A DNA stretch of 64,000 nucleotides from Lepas anatifera (Eukaryota > Arthropoda > Thecostraca > Lepadidae). The notes under the pieces were generated by a model. That model searched no databases, was not told the DNA's origin, and saw only the letters and a list, made by a program, of their open reading frames with translations. Shown here in pieces: positions 57,501 through 64,000 of the stretch. The translations under genes and the position numbers were made by a program. The stretch lies in the NCBI GenBank assembly GCA_034440635.1, contig JAOTON010002092.1, positions 1 through 64,000 on the forward strand, given 5' to 3'. How positions within the stretch are numbered: the first letter of the stretch is position 1; each line of letters opens with the position of its first letter.

Positions 57501-57928
57501 CTGTATATGAACCATCACCTGAGGCCTGACTCACAATATTCAAACATGCTAACTGCTCTCATTATTGTTAGAGACGGTTTTATACGCCGTACACAAGAAT
57601 GGTCGGTTTGCGAATAGATAGTACTGAGCCATACAGCCCGAGGCCCTGCAGAGAATATCCAAACTAAGAGGAAATCTGCCCATCTCGATTTGCTGTAACT
57701 CGAGCATGAATCGTAAAAGTTTACTTTAGTAGGCTAGTCACAATATGCTAGAGCTAGAAAGTTCCCTTTATTCTGTCATATTCTTTGACTTGTCATGACC
57801 TCAATATTGGCCAGGGCCAAAAAGTGACTCATATAGTTAAGTAATATTGTTCCTGGGCTATCAACCAACGTTCGCGTTTCTTCCCTATCCCGCATAAAAG
57901 CCGAAATCGAGGGGGGACAGAGAGTTGG
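57497..57928. other. No gene seen (PCIF1 intron)
   Basis: Intronic sequence without recognisable features. Confidence 0.4.
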
Positions 57929-58157
57929 GGAAGCCCCCACTAGGCCGTAGGTGCTCGGTGGAGGCCTACTGGGGCGGAGGTGCTCGGTGGAGGCCTACTG
58001 GGGCGCAGGTGCTCGGTGGAGGCCTACTGGGGCGGAGGTGCTCGGTGGAGGCCTACTGGGGCGGAGGTTGAGGGAAGCCCCCACTAGGCCGCAGGTGCTC
58101 GGTGTAGGCCTACTGGGGCGGAGGTGCTCGGTGGAGGCCTACTGGGGCGGAGGCTGA
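57929..58157. repeat. 29-bp tandem repeat, about 8 copies
   Basis: Unit GGTGCTCGGTGGAGGCCTAC plus TGGGGCGGA. Two copies are replaced by the related GAAGCCCCCACTAGGCCGCA form. It lies in the PCIF1 intron, about 1 kb from the next exon. Confidence 0.9.
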
Positions 58158-58449
58158 GTGACCTACTGTGCCCAAATAACAAGGATAGAAATATTCTTCT
58201 CTAGACTGTGCTGTCTGCCGGGCGTCAGAATCAGCAGCAGTCGGATGCAGCTATGATCAGGCATTGCAAATCCAACTGGGCGTGGCGTGTGTTCCGCATG
58301 TCTTTGCCTCAGGGAAGATATGAAATGCAACATAATGTGCTCTGGTACCCAAAATTCAGTGTACGTGAGAGCATGGTGTTGGTAACACATATTCGATGCG
58401 CCAAAAGTTCATTTGCATCTAAAAAGGGGAGTCTGGTCTAGCGTAGGTC

Positions 58450-58530
58450 TGACCGCTTTTTGCCAGTTTGTATCGCTTAAAACCGGCGCGGCGGGCGGTA
58501 GAAAAACCCTCTTCTGGCAAATATCCCAAC
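58450..58530. repeat. Diverged relative of the 50985 foldback
   Basis: CGCTTTTTGCCAGTTTGTAT, CTTAAAACCGGCG, GGCGGTAGAAA and TTCTGGCAAAT follow the order of the foldback at 50985-51075, with more mismatches. Confidence 0.45.
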
Positions 58531-59119
58531 CCTGAATCATACATACAATGACTATGTGGCCCCGTCTAACCCTGTTATATCAATAAAATAGCAAATGAAG
58601 TTCACGGTTACCTCAAAATGCATCCGGCTTTAGCTCCGTAACTGTGCCTGCAATGAATTTAACATGTTCAACCCGTTTCAAAAATATATAGACTTGGGAA
58701 TGCAGCAACGGAGACCAGGAGTATTAGTTGGTAAGCTGCTAATTGGTCTTCCTCCTGTTATCCTGGACGCACAGTATAGCAATTCAGTGATTTTTTATTC
58801 GGGCACAGCCTTTCCTCAGAATTTGCAGGCAGGTAATCGATGATTAGGAAGGTTGTTGGCCATAGTGTGGGCCGCGACCTCGAAATCGAGCTATCGGCTC
58901 CACCGTTCGATTTACTCCATCGCTTTCGGATGTCAGGTGACTCCCTCCTACATGTTTGGAATGTTTCCCCCTCCAGCAAACCTACGAGGACTTTAGGACA
59001 ACAAAGCCTAAATGACTGCTCTCAGTCGGTACCCTGGTACTCCGAAAACAATGTTGTCAAGACATATCAGATGGTATCGCTCGTCAGCTTTCATCCAAAC
59101 CCTATCGGCTACCACTCAC
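58531..59119. other. No gene seen (PCIF1 intron)
   Basis: Intronic sequence up to the splice donor of the next exon (GTGAGT at 59119-59114). Confidence 0.45.
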
Positions 59120-59382
59120 GTGTGATATTGTGCTCCTTGAGCAGCTGCCAGTGTTGGTCGTGGATCTTTCTGGCGTAGTCGGCGGACAAGTTGTAGACCT
59201 TGAGGCAGATGGCCTCCACCGACTGTTTGGCGGCTTCGGTGACGTGCGGCTGGCACTGCCGCTTCAGGTGCGTCAGCCGCTCATGGAAGTCGTCAAAGGA
59301 GGCGCCCACCGTGCGCCGCAGCCACTGGAAGGTGTCCTCCACGTTCCACTTGACAATCTTCCGGCTCTCCGGACTGGCGGTG
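59120..59382 (-). CDS. PCIF1: PCIF1 exon ([12 protein letters not shown] block), first in window
   Basis: Most upstream exon of the cap-specific adenosine N6-methyltransferase gene that I can see. The nuclear enzyme uses S-adenosylmethionine to convert 2'-O-methyladenosine next to the mRNA cap into m6Am, and is recruited by the phosphorylated Pol II C-terminal domain through an N-terminal WW domain. This exon reads [19 protein letters not shown], then [20 protein letters not shown] and [20 protein letters not shown] with HNIT at the end, matching the helical region before the catalytic core. The acceptor is GCCGTGTGCAG (ending 59383), the donor C/GTGAGT at 59120/59119. It has phase 1 at both ends. 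Earlier exons lie beyond 59383 and are not recognised. Confidence 0.94.
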
Positions 59383-61310
59383 CTGCACACGGCACGCCAC
59401 GTCACGACGGTGCAAAACCATGGCTTTAGCTCAGCTCAACAGCCTTGCACAGTTTTATAGCCAAACTGAATATCTTCGTTTTAAACTAATGTAGCCAGGT
59501 TTGCTATCACAGTAATTGCCACCTATAAGAACGTTCTGCATTATGAAATGCAGCGAGTACACAAAAGCCGCCACGGGCAGTCCAAATATTATCTAACTAA
59601 CGCAGAGAGGTGGGGCAGTAGGTTCGTCAAAACACGGATTACTTTCCCTAAATAGATTCGATTTCGATCCCAATGAGGCACATTACTAGCGCCTACGACA
59701 ACGGGAAAGATCGCCTCAAAACGGTTAAAGATTTCCTGTTTCAGGCGCGGAATTAGCCACTCGGCGTTACAGTCTCCCGTTATTACATTGGGGATGAAAG
59801 ACGTGCATAACCTACCCGTGAAGCCAACGATGAACTATAAAATGCATGCATATAACTTTCAGGTGTATATGCAACGTAGCATAAGTATATTCTATTCCAC
59901 ATAAGGCCTGGAATCACATGGTTCAGCAGCGTAGTAAAATCCCTACAGCACAAGAATGTCTTCCGGAAGAGAACATTCACTCTGGTACGATTTGCTGGAG
60001 AACGTCGTTGAGGCAGGTGCTTCAACCTATTCTCCCGGGAACTACATATGTGCTCTGATACTGCTAGAACATCCTTTCACACATGTTTACCCTTTGAATG
60101 GTTCACGAAATCTTCCAACAGCTTTCCACTACGCTCTGTCCATGGTAAGTTTAGACACAAAGTTCCAGAATACCTTGAAGCCGGGGAACTTCCGGAGAAC
60201 TTATTCCAGTCACCAACCTCACAGCGGAGTCATTCCATGTCAGAACCTTCCAGATTCAGGAGATAGGCTACCAGCCAGTTGCGAGGAATGACCATTTGAC
60301 AGAGGCTTGGTACCGAGCCTTTACCGAGCTCTTCATAACCTCTGTCGGAAACTTTAGCCTGCCAAACTCAAAGGTGGATGGTTCTGCTGCTTAGGCCAGG
60401 TGTTGTGTCACTGCCTTCCTACCTCCAGCAAGGTGGCTCTCATCAGCGAGGCAGAATATATCTTTCTGGGCACAGATACCAGATGTGGTTTTCACATTGA
60501 CTTCGGCGTCTCTACACAATACCGGAGTATTTTGATTGAAAGACCTATCAGGGAACGTTCCTGGGTCATCAGGCCCGACTAGTGCTTTCATTTTGCAAGA
60601 CATGCCGGCTCTCTTCCCAAAGAAGATTACCACGAACTGCACGGTCTGGTTTATGTGTGCCTGTCAGAAGATATTTTCTCGGGCAAAGTTGGGCTCAGGA
60701 GACCTAGAGCCTACCAGTTCAGTGCGCGCGGCGCCAGTGGCAGGACGTGCTGCTGAGCTCTCCCGACCTACACACCAGTGCCCTTTTCACGTGAAGCTGT
60801 GTAAGTGTGTGAGTGAGATTGACTGTAGCTGAATCTAACTGGGGTGCCCCTGCCTCTCATGTCATCTTGCAACCGTGCAACCGAACCGGAGCTCTCCCAG
60901 CTGATCGACGTGTCTACAACAAACAAGCAACGACTGATTACAACAGATAAGTTTCCATCACTGTGCGATTGAAACCAATCATGGTCCATCGCGATGTGCT
61001 ACGCCATCTAGTCCTGCTCGCTGTATTGCAAATCATTGTTCGTGCTGCTCAACCAGCTACCAGGCCTGGCCAGTCCGTCCGAAAATGCCCCAGGGCATAG
61101 ACACAGGACCACTGGGCGAGGCTCCGCCCATACGCCTGACCAGACGGGTGAGCTGAGGACCGCTGCGTCAGAAATGATCGCCGGGACAACGGGTACTGCA
61201 GCGACAGGGGGAGACGGGTCGCCGCAGATCCAGGAGGGGCAGGCGGTCTCGCGCTCGAGGCAGTAGAGGCGGCAGCAGATGGACAGGACCGGGGATTTCG
61301 CCCCGGGAAC
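59383..61310. other. No gene recognised (PCIF1 upstream intron)
   Basis: Contains short plus-strand open frames at 59956-60291 and 60400-60832 that match no family I know. The stretch 60840-61310 leads into LINE A and may be its 5' part. No PCIF1 exon is recognised here. Confidence 0.35.
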
Positions 61311-61952
61311 TTGATGATTGGTCACCTTAATATCCAGTCTATACGATCGAAACTACCAGACCTACGCCACGATTTATCTGACATTCAAGCGTACCATGTT
61401 CTTGCACTTGCAGAGACATGGTTAACGACCAGCATCCCATCACGACTCCTGAATGTTAATGGCTACACGATTTACCGCAGCGATCGCCCAAAAACCAGCA
61501 AGTTGCCTAAGGGCCATGGAGGAGTCGCGCTACTAATACGAGAAGACTTTGACGTCGAAATATTGACCAACCCAGTAACTACCACAGCATGCGCCTCCAA
61601 TCTCGAGATCATATGGGCACTCGTGCGACCAGGAAAATCCAAGCGTTTGATCGTGGCATCGGCATATCGCCACCCAACAAACACAGTCCAGCAACTGACG
61701 GCCGACTTTGAAGATCTTGAGCACCAGATCCAATACGTGATTGCAGCTCACCCTGGTACAACACTGATTATCTCTGGTGACCTGAATGCATGTCTCCTCA
61801 AAGATGACGATAACGCAAACAGTGCTACCTCCAAACTGCGTCAGATAATACTCACATATGGGCTACACGCGTGTAATCGAACCATCCCGACCTACAGACC
61901 GGCAAGCACACTCATCGACGTGATTTTGACGAACCGACCGAGTGGATACTGA
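61311..61952 (+). pseudogene. LINE family A endonuclease domain
   Basis: An intact 213-codon frame with the AP endonuclease fold of CR1/Jockey-type LINEs: MIGHLNIQSIRSKLPDL (catalytic Asn), HVLALAETWL (catalytic Glu), KGHGGVALLIRED, IVASAYRHP (Tyr), LIISGDLNACLL (catalytic Asp/Asn) and TLIDVILTN. The terminal SDH motif is missing, because the frame stops directly after it should begin and continues shifted. No clear ORF1 precedes it. Confidence 0.9.
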
Positions 61953-63870
61953 AGAGTGGTGTCAGCAGATGCCACTACGGAGGGCCACACGATTTTACCC
62001 GTGTGTTAATGCAGTAGGCTCGAAAATACAATCACAACAACCAATGATCGAGACACGACGCCTTAACCGGATAGACAAGACTGCTTTCAACCTGACGTTG
62101 GCGGCTACAAACTGGGACTCAGTCTACCGAGCACCTGGACCTGCCGCCAAGTGGGACGAGTTCCGCCGGATTTTTACATCACTACTTGACGCTGTAGCAC
62201 CTGTGCGACGGAGGCGGCTAGCCCGCCCTCTGCACCCCACGTGACCGGCCCGACCCAGCACCTGCTGGCCAGCGCCGCGCCGCGCGCGTGGGATCGGGGC
62301 GGGCGGGCGGACTACAAAGATGTCAACAGGCGGTGCCGTACAGCAATACGGAGGGACACGCGTGAACACCTGCAACGTCAGCTCGTGGAAGCTGGCCCCA
62401 GCAAAATGTTTCATGTATTGCGACCAATAATTGGCAGTCGGAAAACAACTAGTAGTGTGCCTAGTGTTACACCTGATGCTATTAATGAGTATTTTGTGAA
62501 TGTCGGGCCCAGAACCGCTGCTAGTGTGTCACCACCAGTAGCCGCGCCAACCACCCGGCTGCCACGCGTCCCTCCTGTGGCTTGAGAGTGAGGCCGGTGA
62601 CACCGGATGACTTGTGTATCACTGTGGGATCCATGAAACCATCTTCATCTGTTGACAGTACTGGTTTTAGCGTTTCATTGTTTAAAAGTTCTTTTATGGC
62701 ATACACCACGTTTTACTCGACATTATCAATTCTAGTTTAATCACCGGCGTTGTACCACAACAGTGGAAGCATGGTATTGTGGTTCCGCTCCCAAAGGGAG
62801 GTACTTTATCTGAGCCATCGAACTGGAGACCTGTAACAACTTTGCCTGCGATCATGAAAATTACTGAAAGACTAGTCCACACTCAATTGAATTCGTATCT
62901 GAATGAGCACAAACTGTACTCAAATGCCCAACACGGATACAGACACAACCATTCAACTGAAACAGCCCTCACTCTCTAACCGATGAGATCTACCAGGCCA
63001 TGGATAATGGAAACATTTCACTTCTTCTACTTTGCGATCTCTCAAAATGCTTCGATGTGATCAACCATACTAAATTACTCGAGAAATTACATGCCTACGG
63101 AGTGGAAAATCATTGGTTTTCAGACTACTTGAGACAGCACCAGCAGCAGGTCAAAATTACAACTAAAGAGGGGGTCAAAATCTGGTCAAATCTCTTCCAA
63201 ACACGATGGGCGTATATCAAGGTGGATCTCTCTCTTGTTTGCTCTTTTCGGTCTTCACTAACGAACTGAGTCTGTATACCAAAAAGGCCAAAATTGTTCA
63301 GTTCGCTGACGACACCCAGATACTCATCTCAGGCAAGAAACAGGCCATTTTTCGAATGATTGCTGACCTAGAAGATGAAGTTTCTGTATTGCTCGATTGG
63401 TTTGCTCACAACTCGCTGAAATTAAATGCCTCCAAAAGTCAACTCATTGTTTTCGGCACGCAGGCAATGCTAAAAATCTGCCAAAGTTAGCATTCGCGTT
63501 GGCAATGTTGTCGTGACCGGAGTAGGGCAGTGAAAACCTAGGACTCTACATGGACAGATCATTGACATACCAAACACACATTGACAACTTAGCTGCTAAG
63601 TGCACAGGCATGTTGATAGGACTGAGAAATGCTAGTCATGTTTTACCTCGATCTGTTCTGAACCAGTCATCAACGCGTTAGTCATATCTTCGATTCGTTA
63701 CTGCATTTCCATTTACGGCACGTGCTGCACAACGCAACTCCATCGTGTACGAAGCTCATCAATTTTTGTGCCAGGATCATTACCGGCAAGAGAAGGTCAG
63801 ACCACATATCACAAGATGTTCAGCGCTCAGGGTTTTATCTGCATCTTCACTGACCTCATATCATCAACTA
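61953..63870 (+). pseudogene. LINE family A RT (continues towards window end)
   Basis: Follows the endonuclease in the same orientation. Linker ETRRLNRIDKTAFNLTLAAT and WDEFRRIFTSLLDAV, then after frame changes PDAINEYFVNVG, then the RT: GIVVPLPKGGTLSEPSNWRP and VTTLPAIMKITERLV, NAQHGYRHNHSTETALTL, LLLCDLSKCFDVINH (first catalytic Asp), VYQGGSLSCLLFSVFTNEL and VQFADDTQILISG (FADD near 63305). At least five frameshifts or stops. Region 63490-63870 still shows diverged thumb sequence. It shares blocks with the minus-strand fragment at 579-1776. Confidence 0.88.
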
Positions 63871-64000
63871 TGTTTAGCTAAGAATGTGCTTCTTACATGT
63901 CAACCAACCGACTTGAGCACGATGTTTCAGTTCGTTCACCATTCTCATCATACCAGACAGATAGGACAGCTTCAGATACCCCGAGTTAGAACTAATGTAG

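Noticed and set aside
59956..60832. Plus-strand host exons
   Set aside because: Short frames with no recognisable domain, no supported splice signals and no similarity I can name.

Overview
The window is eukaryotic, intron-containing genomic DNA dominated by transposable elements and tandem repeats. The only host gene I can support is a PCIF1 (CAPAM, cap-specific N6-adenosine methyltransferase) orthologue on the minus strand. I read six of its exons (59120-59382, 53085-53260, 51860-52000, 51313-51455, 46482-46751, 24070-24400). Intron phases match at every junction, the catalytic NPPF motif is present, and the stop codon lies at 24070-24072. The N-terminal part, including the expected WW domain, is not visible. 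A metazoan is certain enough from PCIF1 and its intron structure. The mix of Penelope-like elements, an L1/Tx1-like LINE, several CR1/Jockey-type LINEs, hAT-like MITEs, tRNA-like modules and very long microsatellites suggests an aquatic invertebrate, perhaps a crustacean. That last step is a guess.

Layout. 0-6 kb: LINE family A fragment (minus), LINE family B (plus) split by a 0.77 kb TIR element carrying two tRNA-like modules, then a broken palindrome of Penelope GIY-YIG and LINE-B pieces with hAT-like MITEs. 6-10 kb: 27-bp and 84-bp tandem arrays, a tRNA-like module and a CpG-rich block with CRE and X-box motifs. 10-18 kb: TTAA-flanked MITE, long degenerate minisatellites, a 0.53-0.56 kb tandem unit split by a 5'-truncated LINE family C copy. 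18-24 kb: 26-bp array, a 2.3 kb array of 20-bp units, a 0.7 kb (TC)n tract. 24070-59382: PCIF1 (minus).

The last PCIF1 intron (24401-46481, about 22 kb) holds a (GA)n/(GACAGA)n tract, a MITE, a plus-strand L1/Tx1-like element split in two by a 5.4 kb block containing (CA)n/(CACG)n and a minus-strand LINE (family D), a nearly intact minus-strand LINE of family C, and a 64-copy array of a 50-bp satellite. The 1.08 kb intron at 52001-53084 is almost wholly a 44-bp minisatellite. The 5.9 kb intron at 53261-59119 contains a Penelope-like cluster whose arms form a 0.67 kb palindrome. 61.3-63.9 kb: LINE family A (plus).

No prokaryotic-style operon, CRISPR array, rRNA gene or convincing functional tRNA gene is present. 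Very long open frames over the arrays (for example 824 codons at 19963-22437) result from repeats that lack stop codons in several frames. The most unusual feature is that three different tandem arrays lie within about 30 nt of PCIF1 splice junctions.
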